Both the position numbers and the translations under genes were made by a program. This document shows positions 1 to 13,249 of a stretch of 32,110 nt of DNA, one piece after another. The stretch is from Kosakonia oryzendophytica (lineage in GTDB: Bacteria; Pseudomonadota; Gammaproteobacteria; Enterobacterales; Enterobacteriaceae): positions 1 through 32,110 of the forward strand of contig NZ_FMAY01000021.1 in assembly GCF_900094925.1 (NCBI RefSeq). The letters run 5' to 3'. Each line of letters starts with the position of its first letter. Within the stretch, counting starts at the first letter, position 1. The notes under the pieces were generated by a model that did no database searches, was not told the origin of the DNA, and saw nothing but the letters and a program-made list of their open reading frames with translations.

Positions 1-777
<777 letters not shown>

Positions 778-810
778 TCGCTGATAACATTTGACGCAAT
801 GCGCAATAAG

Positions 811-834
811 AGGGCATCATTTGATGCCCTTTTT
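811..834 (+). terminator. Rho-independent terminator of tufB
   Basis: AGGGCATC (811-818) pairs with GATGCCCT (823-830) around a four-base loop and is followed directly by TTTT. It lies 33 bases after the tufB stop and separates tufB from secE-nusG. Confidence 0.88.
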
Positions 835-876
835 GTACGCTTTCGAACCAGAACCTGGCTCATCAGTGATTTTTTT

Positions 877-892
877 TGTCATAATCATTGCT
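877..892 (+). promoter_or_regulatory. Probable secE-nusG promoter (extended -10)
   Basis: TG (877-878), one base, then CATAAT (880-885) gives an extended -10 element; no good -35 is visible. It lies between the tufB terminator and secE, where E. coli has the promoter of the secE-nusG unit. The predicted start near 892 leaves a leader of about 110 bases. This is a pattern match only. Confidence 0.5.
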
Positions 893-1005
893 GAGACAGG
901 CTCTGAAGAGGGCGTTAGTCCGAATCTCGCCAGAGCATTTCGGTTTGGTTGCCTCGCCTATGCGGGGCAAAAATGTTTGTCTGAATTCTTGTGACAGGTT
1001 GGTTT

Positions 1006-1389
1006 ATGAGTGCGAATACCGAAGCTCAAGGGAGCGGGCGCGGCCTGGAAGCGATGAAGTGGGTTGTTGTTGCAGTACTGCTGCTCGTGGCTATCGTTGG
1101 CAACTATCTTTATCGTGACATGATGCTGCCGCTCCGCGCGCTGGCAGTTGTTATTCTGATTGCTGCAGCAGGTGGTGTCGCGCTGTTGACGACGAAGGGT
1201 AAAGCAACCGTTGCTTTTGCCCGTGAAGCGAGAACCGAAGTACGTAAAGTGATTTGGCCTACTCGTCAGGAAACGTTGCACACCACATTGATCGTGGCTG
1301 CGGTAACCGCAGTCATGTCACTGATCCTGTGGGGACTGGATGGTATTCTGGTTCGTCTGGTTTCCTTTATCACTGGCCTGAGGTTCTGA
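1006..1389 (+). CDS. secE: SecE, essential subunit of the SecYEG protein translocase
   Basis: SecE clamps SecY in the inner membrane and is required for Sec-dependent export and membrane-protein insertion. The 127-residue product has the three-span plan of the enterobacterial protein: hydrophobic segments near residues 18-36, 44-63 and 93-112. Between them lies the conserved amphipathic stretch with [12 protein letters not shown], which contacts SecY. I start at the ATG giving MSANTEAQ, which matches the known N terminus; the in-frame ATG 15 bases upstream would add five residues not in the family. The gene ends one base before nusG, so the two are one transcript and are probably translationally coupled. 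Confidence 0.96.
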   Translation: MSANTEAQGSGRGLEAMKWVVVAVLLLVAIVGNYLYRDMMLPLRALAVVILIAAAGGVALLTTKGKATVAFAREARTEVRKVIWPTRQETLHTTLIVAAVTAVMSLILWGLDGILVRLVSFITGLRF

Positions 1390-1390
1390 G

Positions 1391-1936
1391 ATGTCTGAAG
1401 CTCCTAAAAAGCGCTGGTACGTCGTTCAGGCGTTTTCCGGTTTTGAAGGCCGCGTAGCTACATCGCTGCGTGAGCATATCAAATTACACAACATGGAAGA
1501 GTTATTTGGCGAAGTTATGGTACCGACCGAAGAAGTGGTTGAGATCCGTGGCGGCCAGCGTCGCAAAAGCGAACGTAAATTCTTCCCCGGCTACGTACTT
1601 GTCCAGATGGTGATGAACGACGCCAGCTGGCACCTGGTGCGCAGCGTCCCGCGCGTGATGGGCTTCATCGGTGGAACGTCCGATCGTCCAGCGCCGATTA
1701 GCGATAAAGAAGTCGATGCGATCATGAACCGCCTGCAGCAGGTAGGTGATAAGCCGCGTCCGAAAACGCTGTTTGAGCCGGGCGAGATGGTCCGCGTTAA
1801 TGACGGTCCGTTTGCTGACTTTAACGGTGTGGTTGAAGAAGTGGACTACGAAAAGTCCCGCCTGAAAGTTTCTGTTTCTATCTTTGGTCGTGCGACCCCG
1901 GTAGAGCTGGATTTCGGTCAGGTCGAAAAAGCCTAA
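1391..1936 (+). CDS. nusG: Transcription termination/antitermination factor NusG
   Basis: NusG rides on RNA polymerase, suppresses pausing, and through its C-terminal domain binds either Rho or ribosomal protein S10. At 181 residues it is the same length as in E. coli. The N-terminal NGN domain (about 5-120) begins with [14 protein letters not shown], and the KOW domain (about 128-181) has the motif [14 protein letters not shown] followed by the beta-barrel residues. The ATG lies one base after the secE stop. A terminator hairpin that also carries the next promoter begins 25 bases after the stop. Confidence 0.97.
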   Translation: MSEAPKKRWYVVQAFSGFEGRVATSLREHIKLHNMEELFGEVMVPTEEVVEIRGGQRRKSERKFFPGYVLVQMVMNDASWHLVRSVPRVMGFIGGTSDRPAPISDKEVDAIMNRLQQVGDKPRPKTLFEPGEMVRVNDGPFADFNGVVEEVDYEKSRLKVSVSIFGRATPVELDFGQVEKA

Positions 1937-1954
1937 ATATTCGGCGATCAAACG

Positions 1955-1989
1955 TTGCACAAGGCGCGAAATTGACATACAATTTCGCG

Positions 1990-1990
<1 letters not shown>
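1955..1990 (+). promoter_or_regulatory. L11 operon promoter
   Basis: TTGCAC (1955-1960), a 17-base spacer and TACAAT (1978-1983) match sigma-70 consensus well; transcription should start near 1990. This is the position of the strong L11 promoter upstream of rplKA in E. coli. The whole promoter is embedded in the nusG terminator hairpin. Confidence 0.8.

Positions 1991-2001
<11 letters not shown>
1962..2001 (+). terminator. Terminator of secE-nusG
   Basis: AGGCGCGAAATT (1962-1973) and AATTTCGCGCCT (1981-1992) form a perfect 12-bp stem with a 7-base loop, followed by TTTGTTTTT. The hairpin overlaps the L11 promoter, whose -10 box spans the loop and the 3' arm. Confidence 0.85.
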
Positions 2002-3214
<1,213 letters not shown>

Positions 3215-3222
3215 TATTCGCC

Positions 3223-3258
3223 TTTACGTGGGTGGTGGATTTGTCTACAATCTTCCCC
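3223..3258 (+). promoter_or_regulatory. L10 operon promoter
   Basis: TTTACG (3223-3228), a 17-base spacer and TACAAT (3246-3251) lie just after rplA, at the place of the main rplJL-rpoBC promoter in E. coli. The expected start is about 3258. Confidence 0.72.
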
Positions 3259-3513
3259 CCATGTTTTACTAACGCGAGTTGGTAAAAAAAGAGATTTGTT
3301 CGTTGGAGCCTGGCCTATCCAGGCCTCCGTCGAAGACCGCAGGTGTTTCGTTAGAAGCTTAATTCCCTGCGTAGACGGTGACAGAACCTGAAGAATATTT
3401 TTTAAGTACTCTTTGGCTTGTTTCTGCTCACCGTATTAAGACGCTCTTTTCTTTGAGAAGAGTGAAGTGAGTTCCAGGGCATGAGCCCTGGCAAACATCC
3501 AGGAGCAAAGCTA
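3258..3513 (+). promoter_or_regulatory. Long rplJ leader (L10/L12 autoregulation)
   Basis: About 255 bases of untranslated leader precede rplJ. It holds several hairpins. CTCTT/AAGAG lies around 3445-3463, and a strong stem CCAGGGC (3474-3480) / GCCCTGG (3485-3491) ends ten bases before the AGGAG ribosome-binding site at 3501-3505. In E. coli the L10-(L7/L12)4 complex binds such a leader to repress translation of rplJL; I infer the same use. No open reading frame in it looks real. Confidence 0.65.
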
Positions 3514-4011
3514 ATGGCTTTAAATCTTCAAGACAAACAAGCGATTGTTGCTGAAGTCAGCGAAGTAGCCAAAGGCGCGCTGTCTGCGGTTGTTGCGGAT
3601 TCCCGTGGCGTTACCGTAGATAAAATGACCGAACTGCGTAAAGCAGGTCGCGAAGCTGGCGTTTACATGCGTGTTGTTCGTAACACCCTGCTGCGCCGTG
3701 CTGTTGAAGGTACTGCTTTTGAGTGCCTGAAAGACGCGTTCGTTGGTCCGACCCTGATTGCATACTCTATGGAACACCCGGGCGCAGCTGCTCGTCTGTT
3801 CAAAGAGTTCGCGAAAGCGAATGCAAAATTTGAGGTCAAAGCCGCTGCCTTTGAAGGTGAGTTGATCCCGGCGTCGCAGATCGATCGCCTGGCAACCCTG
3901 CCGACCTACGAAGAAGCAATTGCACGCCTGATGGCAACCATGAAAGAAGCCTCTGCTGGCAAACTGGTTCGTACTCTGGCTGCTGTACGCGATGCGAAAG
4001 AAGCTGCTTAA
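3514..4011 (+). CDS. rplJ: 50S ribosomal protein L10
   Basis: L10 anchors the L7/L12 dimers to the ribosomal stalk base and is the translational repressor of its own operon. From the ATG at 3514 ([15 protein letters not shown]) the product has the standard 165 residues; AGGAG stands eight bases before it. An in-frame ATG at 3481 would add 11 residues, but it falls in the loop of a leader hairpin and has no ribosome-binding site. The N-terminal domain (1-130) binds rRNA and L11. The C-terminal helix (about 135-165, rich in A, K and E) docks L7/L12. Confidence 0.97.
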   Translation: MALNLQDKQAIVAEVSEVAKGALSAVVADSRGVTVDKMTELRKAGREAGVYMRVVRNTLLRRAVEGTAFECLKDAFVGPTLIAYSMEHPGAAARLFKEFAKANAKFEVKAAAFEGELIPASQIDRLATLPTYEEAIARLMATMKEASAGKLVRTLAAVRDAKEAA

Positions 4012-4077
4012 TCGCAGTATTCTTTGTAACGCATTCGCTTACGTATAAACTTATTCTGATATTCAGGAACAATTTAA

Positions 4078-4446
<369 letters not shown>

Positions 4447-4485
4447 GCCAACCCTTCCGGTTGCAGCCTGAGAAATCAGGCTGAT

Positions 4486-4516
4486 GGCTGGTGACTTTTT
4501 GGTCACCAGCCTTTTT
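4486..4516 (+). terminator. rplL-rpoB attenuator
   Basis: GGCTGGTGAC (4486-4495) pairs with GTCACCAGCC (4502-4511), followed by TTTTT. In E. coli a partial terminator at this place stops most transcripts after rplL so that far more L7/L12 than RNA polymerase is made. A smaller hairpin (GCCTGA...TCAGGC, 4464-4482) lies just before it. Confidence 0.85.
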
Positions 4517-4569
4517 GCGCTGTAAGGTGCCGGCAGCGTTTCACACTGTTTGACTGCCAGTAACCTTTA

Positions 4570-4668
4570 CAATGCTTGTTTCTATCGACGACTTAATATA
4601 CTGCGGCAGAAGAGATCTTCTGTGTAAACCGCAATGAAATGATTTAAGCGTGATAGCAACAAGCATTG
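4570..4668 (+). ncRNA. Probable RNase III processing hairpin in the rplL-rpoB spacer
   Basis: CAATGCTTGTT (4570-4580) is exactly complementary to AACAAGCATTG (4658-4668). After one mismatch the stem continues with CTATC (4582-4586) and GATAG (4652-4656). Inside it CAGAAGA and TCTTCTG form a further stem. A double-stranded RNA of this length sits where RNase III cuts the rplL-rpoB transcript in E. coli. The rest of the 321-base spacer holds only a small stem, ACTGTCC/GGACAG, just before rpoB. Confidence 0.65.
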
Positions 4669-4767
4669 CGGAAAGTGCTCCACTTTCCGGTCCAACAAAA
4701 TAGTGTTGCATAAACTGTCCTACCGACGGACAGAGTGGGTCGACTTGTCAGCGAGCTGAGGAACCCT

Positions 4768-7700
4768 ATGGTTTACTCCTATACCGAGAAAAAACGTATT
4801 CGTAAGGATTTTGGTAAACGTCCACAAGTTCTGGATGTCCCATATCTCCTTTCTATCCAGCTTGACTCGTTCCAGAAGTTTATCGAGCAAGATCCTGAAG
4901 GGCAGTACGGTCTGGAAGCGGCTTTCCGCTCCGTGTTCCCGATTAAAAGCTACAGCGGCAATTCGGAACTGCAATACGTCAGCTACCGTCTTGGCGAACC
5001 TGTTTTTGATGTTAAAGAATGTCAGATCCGTGGCGTAACATACTCTGCTCCGCTGCGCGTAAAACTGCGTCTGGTGATCTACGAGCGCGAAGCGCCGGAA
5101 GGCACTGTTAAAGACATCAAAGAGCAAGAAGTGTACATGGGCGAAATCCCGCTCATGACCGACAACGGTACCTTTGTTATCAACGGTACCGAACGCGTTA
5201 TTGTTTCTCAGCTGCACCGTAGCCCTGGTGTCTTCTTTGACAGCGATAAGGGTAAAACCCACTCATCTGGTAAGGTGCTTTATAACGCACGTATCATTCC
5301 TTACCGTGGGTCATGGCTGGACTTTGAGTTCGATCCGAAAGACAACCTGTTCGTTCGTATCGACCGCCGTCGTAAGCTGCCGGCCACTATCATTCTGCGT
5401 GCGCTGAACTACACCACTGAACAGATTCTCGATCTGTTCTTTGAAAAAGTTGTCTTTGAGATTCGTGACAACAAGCTGCAGATGGAACTGGTGCCGGAAC
5501 GCCTGCGTGGCGAAACTGCTTCTTTCGACATTGAAGCGAACGGCAAAATGTATGTTGAAAAAGGCCGCCGCATCACCGCGCGCCATATCCGTCAGTTGGA
5601 AAAAGACGAGATTCAGCATATTGAAGTACCGGTTGAATACATCGCAGGCAAAGTTGCTGCGAAAGATTACATTGATGAATCCACTGGCGAGCTGATTTGC
5701 CCGGCGAACATGGAGCTGTCGCTCGATCTGCTGGCAAAACTGAGCCAGTCTGGTCATAAACGTATCGAAACCCTGTTCACCAACGATCTGGACCACGGTC
5801 CGTACATTTCTGAAACTGTACGTGTCGACCCGACCAACGATCGTCTGAGCGCGCTGGTAGAAATCTACCGCATGATGCGCCCGGGTGAACCGCCGACGCG
5901 CGAAGCGGCTGAAAGCCTGTTTGAGAACCTGTTCTTCTCTGAAGACCGCTACGATCTGTCTGCCGTTGGTCGCATGAAGTTCAACCGTTCTCTGCTGCGC
6001 GACAGCATTGAAGGTTCCGGTATCCTGAGCAACGACGACATCATCGAAGTGATGAAAAAACTCATCGGTATCCGTAATGGTATCGGTGAAGTGGATGATA
6101 TCGACCATCTCGGCAACCGTCGTATCCGTTCCGTGGGCGAAATGGCGGAAAACCAGTTCCGCGTTGGCCTGGTGCGTGTAGAACGTGCGGTGAAAGAGCG
6201 TCTGTCTCTCGGCGATCTGGATACCCTGATGCCGCAGGATATGATCAACGCCAAGCCGATCTCCGCTGCAGTGAAAGAGTTCTTTGGTTCCAGCCAACTG
6301 TCTCAGTTTATGGACCAGAACAACCCGCTGTCTGAGATCACGCACAAACGTCGTATCTCTGCACTCGGCCCAGGCGGTCTGACCCGTGAACGCGCAGGCT
6401 TTGAAGTTCGAGACGTACACCCAACTCACTACGGTCGTGTATGTCCTATCGAAACGCCTGAAGGTCCGAACATCGGTCTGATCAACTCCCTGTCCGTGTA
6501 CGCGCAGACTAACGAATATGGTTTCCTCGAAACCCCGTATCGTAAAGTGACCGACGGTGTTGTAACTGACGAGATTCATTACCTTTCTGCAATTGAAGAA
6601 GGTAACTACGTTATCGCTCAGGCGAACACCAACCTGACGGAAGAAGGTCGTTTCGCAGAAGATCTGGTTACCTGCCGTAGTAAAGGCGAATCGAGCCTGT
6701 TCAGCGCAGACCAGGTTGACTATATGGACGTTTCCACCCAGCAGGTGGTTTCCGTCGGTGCATCCCTGATCCCGTTCCTGGAACACGATGACGCCAACCG
6801 TGCATTGATGGGTGCGAACATGCAACGTCAGGCGGTTCCGACTCTGCGCTCTGATAAGCCGCTGGTTGGTACCGGTATGGAACGTGCTGTTGCCGTTGAC
6901 TCCGGTGTTACCGCCGTTGCTAAACGTGGCGGTACCGTTCAGTACGTGGATGCGTCCCGTATCGTTATCAAAGTTAACGAAGACGAGATGTACCCGGGCG
7001 AAGCGGGTATCGACATCTACAACCTGACCAAATACACCCGTTCTAACCAGAACACCTGTATCAACCAGATGCCGTGTGTCTCTCTGGGTGAGCCAATTGA
7101 GCGCGGCGACGTGCTGGCTGACGGTCCGTCCACCGACCTCGGTGAACTGGCGCTCGGTCAGAACATGCGCGTAGCGTTCATGCCGTGGAACGGTTACAAC
7201 TTCGAAGACTCCATCCTCGTCTCCGAGCGTGTGGTCCAGGAAGACCGCTTTACAACTATTCACATCCAGGAACTGGCTTGCGTGTCCCGTGACACCAAAC
7301 TGGGGCCGGAAGAGATCACTGCCGACATCCCGAACGTGGGTGAAGCTGCGCTCTCCAAACTGGATGAATCCGGTATCGTTTACATCGGTGCGGAAGTGAC
7401 CGGCGGCGACATTCTGGTTGGTAAGGTAACGCCGAAAGGTGAAACCCAACTGACGCCAGAAGAGAAACTGCTGCGCGCGATCTTCGGCGAGAAAGCGTCT
7501 GACGTTAAAGACTCTTCTCTGCGCGTACCAAACGGTGTCTCCGGTACTGTTATCGACGTTCAGGTCTTTACCCGTGATGGCGTGGAAAAAGACAAACGTG
7601 CGCTGGAAATCGAAGAAATGCAGCTTAAGCAGGCCAAAAAAGACCTGTCTGAAGAACTGCAGATCCTCGAAGCTGGCCTGTTTAGCCGTATCCACAGCGT

Positions 7701-8796
7701 GCTGGTTTCCGGCGGTGTTGAAGCTGATAAGCTCGACAAACTGCCGCGCGACCGCTGGTTGGAACTGGGCCTGACCGACGAAGAGAAACAAAATCAGCTG
7801 GAACAACTGGCTGAGCAGTATGACGAACTGAAACACGAGTTCGAGAAAAAACTTGAAGCGAAACGCCGCAAAATCACTCAGGGCGACGATCTGGCACCGG
7901 GCGTGCTGAAGATTGTTAAGGTGTATCTGGCCGTTAAACGTCAGATCCAGCCGGGTGATAAAATGGCAGGTCGTCACGGTAACAAAGGTGTTATCTCCAA
8001 GATCAACCCGATCGAAGATATGCCTTACGATGAAAACGGCACGCCGGTAGATATCGTACTGAACCCGCTGGGCGTACCGTCTCGTATGAACATCGGTCAG
8101 ATCCTGGAAACTCACCTGGGTATGGCTGCTAAAGGTATTGGCGATAAGATCAACGCCATGCTGAAGCAGCAGCAAGAAGTCGCCAAACTGCGCGAATTCA
8201 TCCAGCGTGCCTACGATCTGGGCGCTGACGTTCGCCAGAAAGTTGACCTGAACACCTTCAGCGATGATGAGGTTCTGCGTCTGGCAGAAAACCTGCGTAA
8301 AGGCATGCCGATCGCAACGCCGGTCTTCGACGGTGCGAAAGAGTCTGAAATCAAGGAACTGTTACAGTTGGGTGGCCTGCCGACTTCCGGTCAGATCACG
8401 CTGTTCGACGGTCGTACCGGTGAGCAATTCGAGCGCCAGGTTACCGTCGGCTACATGTACATGCTGAAACTGAACCACCTGGTTGATGACAAGATGCATG
8501 CGCGTTCCACCGGTTCTTACAGCCTGGTTACTCAGCAGCCGCTGGGTGGTAAGGCGCAGTTCGGTGGTCAGCGCTTCGGGGAGATGGAAGTGTGGGCGCT
8601 GGAAGCTTACGGCGCAGCATACACCCTGCAAGAAATGCTTACCGTTAAGTCTGATGACGTGAACGGTCGTACCAAGATGTATAAAAACATCGTGGACGGC
8701 AACCATCAGATGGAACCGGGTATGCCAGAGTCCTTCAACGTACTGTTGAAAGAGATTCGTTCGCTGGGTATCAACATCGAACTGGAAGACGAGTAA
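4768..8796 (+). CDS. rpoB: RNA polymerase beta subunit
   Basis: The beta subunit forms one pincer of the RNA polymerase core and part of the catalytic centre. From the ATG at 4768 ([16 protein letters not shown]) it has 1342 residues, the E. coli length. A longer frame from 4735 would start in the spacer with no family match. The rifampicin-pocket segment, residues 507-533, reads like the susceptible wild type ([18 protein letters not shown] and LGPGG). The conserved [14 protein letters not shown], with the active-site lysines, lies near residues 1062-1075. AGGAACCCT before the ATG gives the ribosome-binding site. Codon use is highly biased, as in its neighbours. Confidence 0.99.
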   Translation: MVYSYTEKKRIRKDFGKRPQVLDVPYLLSIQLDSFQKFIEQDPEGQYGLEAAFRSVFPIKSYSGNSELQYVSYRLGEPVFDVKECQIRGVTYSAPLRVKLRLVIYEREAPEGTVKDIKEQEVYMGEIPLMTDNGTFVINGTERVIVSQLHRSPGVFFDSDKGKTHSSGKVLYNARIIPYRGSWLDFEFDPKDNLFVRIDRRRKLPATIILRALNYTTEQILDLFFEKVVFEIRDNKLQMELVPERLRGETASFDIEANGKMYVEKGRRITARHIRQLEKDEIQHIEVPVEYIAGKVAAKDYIDESTGELICPANMELSLDLLAKLSQSGHKRIETLFTNDLDHGPYISETVRVDPTNDRLSALVEIYRMMRPGEPPTREAAESLFENLFFSEDRYDLSAVGRMKFNRSLLRDSIEGSGILSNDDIIEVMKKLIGIRNGIGEVDDIDHLGNRRIRSVGEMAENQFRVGLVRVERAVKERLSLGDLDTLMPQDMINAKPISAAVKEFFGSSQLSQFMDQNNPLSEITHKRRISALGPGGLTRERAGFEVRDVHPTHYGRVCPIETPEGPNIGLINSLSVYAQTNEYGFLETPYRKVTDGVVTDEIHYLSAIEEGNYVIAQANTNLTEEGRFAEDLVTCRSKGESSLFSADQVDYMDVSTQQVVSVGASLIPFLEHDDANRALMGANMQRQAVPTLRSDKPLVGTGMERAVAVDSGVTAVAKRGGTVQYVDASRIVIKVNEDEMYPGEAGIDIYNLTKYTRSNQNTCINQMPCVSLGEPIERGDVLADGPSTDLGELALGQNMRVAFMPWNGYNFEDSILVSERVVQEDRFTTIHIQELACVSRDTKLGPEEITADIPNVGEAALSKLDESGIVYIGAEVTGGDILVGKVTPKGETQLTPEEKLLRAIFGEKASDVKDSSLRVPNGVSGTVIDVQVFTRDGVEKDKRALEIEEMQLKQAKKDLSEELQILEAGLFSRIHSVLVSGGVEADKLDKLPRDRWLELGLTDEEKQNQLEQLAEQYDELKHEFEKKLEAKRRKITQGDDLAPGVLKIVKVYLAVKRQIQPGDKMAGRHGNKGVISKINPIEDMPYDENGTPVDIVLNPLGVPSRMNIGQILETHLGMAAKGIGDKINAMLKQQQEVAKLREFIQRAYDLGADVRQKVDLNTFSDDEVLRLAENLRKGMPIATPVFDGAKESEIKELLQLGGLPTSGQITLFDGRTGEQFERQVTVGYMYMLKLNHLVDDKMHARSTGSYSLVTQQPLGGKAQFGGQRFGEMEVWALEAYGAAYTLQEMLTVKSDDVNGRTKMYKNIVDGNHQMEPGMPESFNVLLKEIRSLGINIELEDE

Positions 8797-8817
8797 TTCT
8801 CGCTCAAACAGGTCACT

Positions 8818-8841
8818 GCTGCCGGGGTAAAACCCGGCAGC
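8818..8841 (+). other. Hairpin in the rpoB-rpoC spacer
   Basis: GCTGCCGGG (8818-8826) pairs with CCCGGCAGC (8833-8841) around GTAAAA. No T-run follows, so it is not a terminator; it may stabilise or mark processing of the mRNA between the two cistrons. Confidence 0.6.
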
Positions 8842-8872
8842 GGAATGTGCTAACTCCGACGGGAGCAAATCC

Positions 8873-11800
8873 GTGAAAGACTTATTAAAGTTTCTGAAAG
8901 CGCAAACTAAAACCGAAGAGTTTGATGCGATCAAAATTGCTCTGGCCTCGCCAGACATGATCCGTTCATGGTCTTTTGGTGAAGTTAAGAAGCCGGAAAC
9001 CATCAACTACCGTACGTTCAAGCCTGAGCGTGACGGCCTTTTCTGTGCGCGTATTTTCGGGCCAGTAAAAGACTACGAGTGCCTGTGCGGTAAGTACAAG
9101 CGCTTGAAACACCGTGGTGTGATCTGTGAGAAGTGCGGCGTTGAAGTGACCCAGACTAAAGTGCGCCGTGAGCGCATGGGCCACATCGAGCTGGCGTCTC
9201 CGACCGCCCACATTTGGTTCCTGAAATCTCTGCCGTCCCGTATCGGTTTGCTGCTGGATATGCCGCTGCGTGATATCGAGCGCGTTCTGTACTTCGAATC
9301 CTATGTGGTTATCGAAGGCGGTATGACCAATCTGGAACGTAACCAGATCCTGACCGAAGAACAGTACCTGGACGCGCTGGAAGAGTTCGGTGACGAATTC
9401 GACGCGAAAATGGGCGCCGAAGCTATTCAGGCCCTGCTGAAAAGCATGGATCTGGAGCAGGAATGCGAACAACTGCGCGAAGAGCTGAACGAAACTAACT
9501 CCGAAACCAAACGTAAGAAGCTGACCAAGCGTATCAAACTGCTGGAAGCGTTCGTACAGTCTGGTAACAAACCGGAGTGGATGATCCTGACTGTTCTGCC
9601 AGTGCTGCCGCCGGACCTGCGTCCGCTGGTTCCGCTGGACGGTGGTCGTTTCGCAACGTCGGATCTGAACGATCTGTACCGTCGCGTGATCAACCGTAAC
9701 AACCGTCTGAAACGCCTGTTGGATCTGGCGGCGCCGGACATCATCGTACGCAACGAAAAACGTATGCTGCAGGAAGCGGTTGACGCCCTGCTGGATAACG
9801 GCCGCCGCGGTCGTGCGATCACCGGTTCCAACAAACGTCCTCTGAAATCTTTGGCCGATATGATCAAAGGTAAACAGGGTCGTTTCCGTCAGAACCTGCT
9901 CGGTAAGCGTGTTGACTACTCCGGTCGTTCTGTTATCACCGTAGGTCCGTACCTGCGTCTGCATCAGTGCGGTCTGCCGAAGAAAATGGCGCTGGAGCTG
10001 TTCAAACCGTTCATTTACGGCAAGCTGGAACTGCGTGGCCTCGCCACCACCATCAAAGCCGCGAAGAAAATGGTTGAGCGTGAAGAAGCTGTCGTTTGGG
10101 ATATCCTGGATGAAGTTATCCGCGAACACCCGGTACTGCTGAACCGTGCACCAACCCTGCACCGTTTGGGTATTCAGGCGTTTGAACCGGTTCTGATCGA
10201 AGGTAAAGCTATTCAGCTGCACCCGCTGGTTTGTGCAGCATATAACGCCGACTTCGATGGTGACCAGATGGCTGTTCACGTACCGCTGACGCTGGAAGCC
10301 CAGTTGGAAGCGCGTGCGCTGATGATGTCCACCAACAACATTCTGTCTCCGGCGAACGGCGAACCTATCATCGTTCCGTCTCAGGACGTTGTACTGGGTC
10401 TGTACTACATGACCCGTGACTGTGTTAACGCCAAAGGCGAAGGCATGGTGCTGACTGGCCCGAAAGAAGCTGAGCGTATCTATCGCGCTGGCCTGGCCTC
10501 TCTGCATGCGCGCGTTAAAGTGCGTATCACTGAATACGAAAAAGATGCTAACGGCGAATTCGTTGCGAAAACCAGCCTGAAAGACACGACCGTTGGTCGT
10601 GCGATTCTGTGGATGATCGTGCCGAAAGGTCTGCCTTTCTCCATCGTCAACCAGGCGTTGGGCAAGAAAGCCATCTCCAAAATGCTGAACACCTGTTACC
10701 GCATTCTGGGCCTGAAACCGACCGTTATTTTTGCTGACCAGACGATGTACACCGGCTTTGCTTATGCAGCGCGTTCAGGTGCATCCGTTGGTATCGATGA
10801 CATGGTCATCCCGGCGAAAAAACACGAGATCATCAGCGAAGCGGAAGCTGAAGTTGCTGAGATCCAGGAGCAGTTCCAGTCTGGTCTGGTAACTGCTGGC
10901 GAACGCTATAACAAAGTCATCGATATTTGGGCTGCGGCGAACGATCGCGTATCCAAAGCGATGATGGACAACCTGCAGACTGAAACCGTGATTAACCGTG
11001 ACGGTGTTGAAGAGCAGCAGGTTTCCTTTAACAGCATCTACATGATGGCCGACTCCGGTGCGCGTGGTTCTGCAGCCCAGATTCGTCAGCTTGCTGGTAT
11101 GCGTGGTCTGATGGCGAAGCCGGATGGCTCCATCATCGAAACGCCGATCACCGCGAACTTCCGTGAAGGTCTGAACGTACTCCAGTACTTCATCTCCACA
11201 CACGGTGCGCGTAAAGGTCTGGCGGATACCGCACTGAAAACCGCGAACTCCGGTTACCTGACTCGTCGTCTGGTAGACGTTGCGCAGGACCTGGTTGTAA
11301 CCGAAGACGATTGTGGCACCCTCGAAGGTATCACCATGACGCCGGTTATCGAAGGTGGCGACGTTAAAGAGCCGCTGCGCGATCGCGTTCTGGGTCGTGT
11401 GACAGCTGAAGACATTCTGAAACCGGGTACGGCAGACATTCTGGTTCCGCGCAACACGCTGCTGCACGAGCAGTGGTGTGACTTGCTGGAAGCGAACTCC
11501 GTCGACTCCGTTAAAGTGCGTTCCGTTGTATCTTGTGACACCGACTTTGGTGTATGTGCACACTGCTACGGTCGTGACCTGGCGCGTGGCCACATCATCA
11601 ACAAAGGTGAAGCAATCGGCGTTATCGCGGCGCAGTCCATCGGTGAGCCGGGTACACAGCTGACGATGCGTACGTTCCACATCGGTGGTGCGGCATCTCG
11701 TGCGGCTGCTGAATCCAGCATCCAGGTGAAAAACAAAGGTAGCATCCGCCTGAGCAACGCGAAGACGGTTGTTAACTCCAGCGGTAAACTGGTTATCACC

Positions 11801-13096
11801 TCCCGTAACACTGAGCTGAAATTGATCGACGAATTTGGTCGTACCAAAGAAAGCTACAAAGTGCCTTACGGCTCCGTGATGGCGAAAGGTGATGGTGAGC
11901 AGGTTGCCGGCGGTGAAACCGTTGCAAACTGGGATCCGCATACCATGCCGGTTATCACTGAAGTGGCTGGTTTCATCCGCTTCACTGACATGATCGACGG
12001 CCAGACCATTACACGTCAGACCGACGAACTGACCGGTCTGTCTTCACTGGTGGTTCTGGACTCCGCAGAGCGTACCTCTGGTGGTAAAGACCTGCGTCCG
12101 GCGCTGAAAATCGTTGACGCTAACGGCAATGATGTTCTGATTCCGGGCACCGACATGCCGGCGCAGTACTTCCTGCCAGGTAAAGCGATCGTTCAGTTGG
12201 AAGATGGCGTTCAGATCAGCTCTGGTGACACCCTGGCGCGTATTCCGCAGGAATCCGGCGGTACCAAGGATATTACCGGTGGTCTGCCGCGCGTTGCGGA
12301 CCTGTTCGAAGCACGTCGTCCGAAAGAGCCGGCAATTCTGGCTGAAATCAGCGGTATTATTTCCTTCGGTAAAGAGACCAAAGGTAAACGCCGTCTGGTG
12401 ATCACGCCGGTTGACGGTAGCGAGCCGTACGAAGAGATGATTCCGAAATGGCGTCAGCTCAACGTGTTTGAAGGTGAACGTGTAGAACGTGGTGACGTGG
12501 TTTCCGACGGTCCGGAAGCGCCGCACGACATTCTGCGTCTTCGTGGTGTACACGCGGTAACGCGTTATATCACCAACGAAGTACAGGACGTTTACCGTCT
12601 GCAAGGCGTTAAGATCAACGATAAGCATATCGAAGTTATCGTTCGTCAGATGCTGCGTAAAGCCACCATCGTGAACGCGGGCAGCTCCGAGTTCCTCGAA
12701 GGTGAGCAGGTTGAATACTCTCGCGTTAAGATCGCTAACCGCGAACTGGAAGCGAACGGCAAAATCGGTGCAACGTATGCACGCGATCTGCTGGGTATCA
12801 CCAAAGCGTCTCTGGCTACCGAGTCCTTCATCTCCGCGGCATCGTTCCAGGAGACCACGCGTGTGCTTACCGAAGCAGCCGTTGCGGGCAAACGCGACGA
12901 ACTGCGCGGTCTGAAAGAGAACGTGATCGTGGGTCGTCTGATCCCGGCCGGTACTGGTTATGCGTACCACCAGGATCGTATGCGCCGTCGCGCCGCTGGC
13001 GAACTGCCGGCAGCACCGCAGGTAACTGCGGAAGATGCAAGCGCGAGCCTGGCAGAACTGCTGAACGCAGGTCTGGGTGGCTCAGACAACGAGTAA
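8873..13096 (+). CDS. rpoC: RNA polymerase beta' subunit
   Basis: The beta' subunit carries the catalytic magnesium site, the clamp and the sigma-binding coiled coil. It has 1407 residues, as in E. coli. The start is GTG at 8873, with GGGAG seven bases upstream; the first residues are [17 protein letters not shown]. The N-terminal zinc site is visible as C-L-C...C-E-K-C (residues 70-88), the catalytic loop as NADFDGDQM (458-466), and the second zinc site as [11 protein letters not shown] near residues 888-898 with its first cysteine further upstream. The bridge helix and trigger loop regions are intact. The last residues, [12 protein letters not shown], match the family, and a strong terminator follows 18 bases after the stop. 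Confidence 0.99.
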   Translation: MKDLLKFLKAQTKTEEFDAIKIALASPDMIRSWSFGEVKKPETINYRTFKPERDGLFCARIFGPVKDYECLCGKYKRLKHRGVICEKCGVEVTQTKVRRERMGHIELASPTAHIWFLKSLPSRIGLLLDMPLRDIERVLYFESYVVIEGGMTNLERNQILTEEQYLDALEEFGDEFDAKMGAEAIQALLKSMDLEQECEQLREELNETNSETKRKKLTKRIKLLEAFVQSGNKPEWMILTVLPVLPPDLRPLVPLDGGRFATSDLNDLYRRVINRNNRLKRLLDLAAPDIIVRNEKRMLQEAVDALLDNGRRGRAITGSNKRPLKSLADMIKGKQGRFRQNLLGKRVDYSGRSVITVGPYLRLHQCGLPKKMALELFKPFIYGKLELRGLATTIKAAKKMVEREEAVVWDILDEVIREHPVLLNRAPTLHRLGIQAFEPVLIEGKAIQLHPLVCAAYNADFDGDQMAVHVPLTLEAQLEARALMMSTNNILSPANGEPIIVPSQDVVLGLYYMTRDCVNAKGEGMVLTGPKEAERIYRAGLASLHARVKVRITEYEKDANGEFVAKTSLKDTTVGRAILWMIVPKGLPFSIVNQALGKKAISKMLNTCYRILGLKPTVIFADQTMYTGFAYAARSGASVGIDDMVIPAKKHEIISEAEAEVAEIQEQFQSGLVTAGERYNKVIDIWAAANDRVSKAMMDNLQTETVINRDGVEEQQVSFNSIYMMADSGARGSAAQIRQLAGMRGLMAKPDGSIIETPITANFREGLNVLQYFISTHGARKGLADTALKTANSGYLTRRLVDVAQDLVVTEDDCGTLEGITMTPVIEGGDVKEPLRDRVLGRVTAEDILKPGTADILVPRNTLLHEQWCDLLEANSVDSVKVRSVVSCDTDFGVCAHCYGRDLARGHIINKGEAIGVIAAQSIGEPGTQLTMRTFHIGGAASRAAAESSIQVKNKGSIRLSNAKTVVNSSGKLVITSRNTELKLIDEFGRTKESYKVPYGSVMAKGDGEQVAGGETVANWDPHTMPVITEVAGFIRFTDMIDGQTITRQTDELTGLSSLVVLDSAERTSGGKDLRPALKIVDANGNDVLIPGTDMPAQYFLPGKAIVQLEDGVQISSGDTLARIPQESGGTKDITGGLPRVADLFEARRPKEPAILAEISGIISFGKETKGKRRLVITPVDGSEPYEEMIPKWRQLNVFEGERVERGDVVSDGPEAPHDILRLRGVHAVTRYITNEVQDVYRLQGVKINDKHIEVIVRQMLRKATIVNAGSSEFLEGEQVEYSRVKIANRELEANGKIGATYARDLLGITKASLATESFISAASFQETTRVLTEAAVAGKRDELRGLKENVIVGRLIPAGTGYAYHQDRMRRRAAGELPAAPQVTAEDASASLAELLNAGLGGSDNE

Positions 13097-13108
13097 TCGT
13101 TCCTGTAA

Positions 13109-13137
13109 TAAAAAACCCGCTTCGGCGGGTTTTTTTA
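13109..13137 (+). terminator. Terminator of the rpoBC transcript
   Basis: ACCCGC (13115-13120), a TTCG tetraloop and GCGGGT (13125-13130) are followed by seven Ts and preceded by an A-run. This is the end of the conserved ribosomal/RNA polymerase block. Confidence 0.93.
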
Positions 13138-13249
13138 TGTCTGCATTTCATGAAAACGCCGTTAAAAGAGTTCTCGATCGCGTTCCAGGACGCATACTGC
13201 AGGCATGTGTGACCAGAATAGGCCTGTGTTAATTAACCTGGTACTCAAT

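Noticed and set aside
3481-3513. Upstream ATG extending rplJ by 11 residues
   Set aside because: The ATG lies in the loop of a strong leader hairpin, and AGGAG is placed for the ATG at 3514, which gives the standard L10.
6286-6366. Possible rifampicin-resistance substitutions in rpoB
   Set aside because: Residues 507-533 read as the wild-type enterobacterial sequence; no known resistance change is seen.
5311-8175. A 954-codon open frame on the minus strand opposite rpoB
   Set aside because: It mirrors the highly biased codon use of rpoB, has an odd composition rich in His, Phe, Gln, Thr and Arg, shows no family motif and has no ribosome-binding site. The similar long minus-strand frames opposite rpoC (8966-10507, 10775-11941, 12044-12970) are the same effect.
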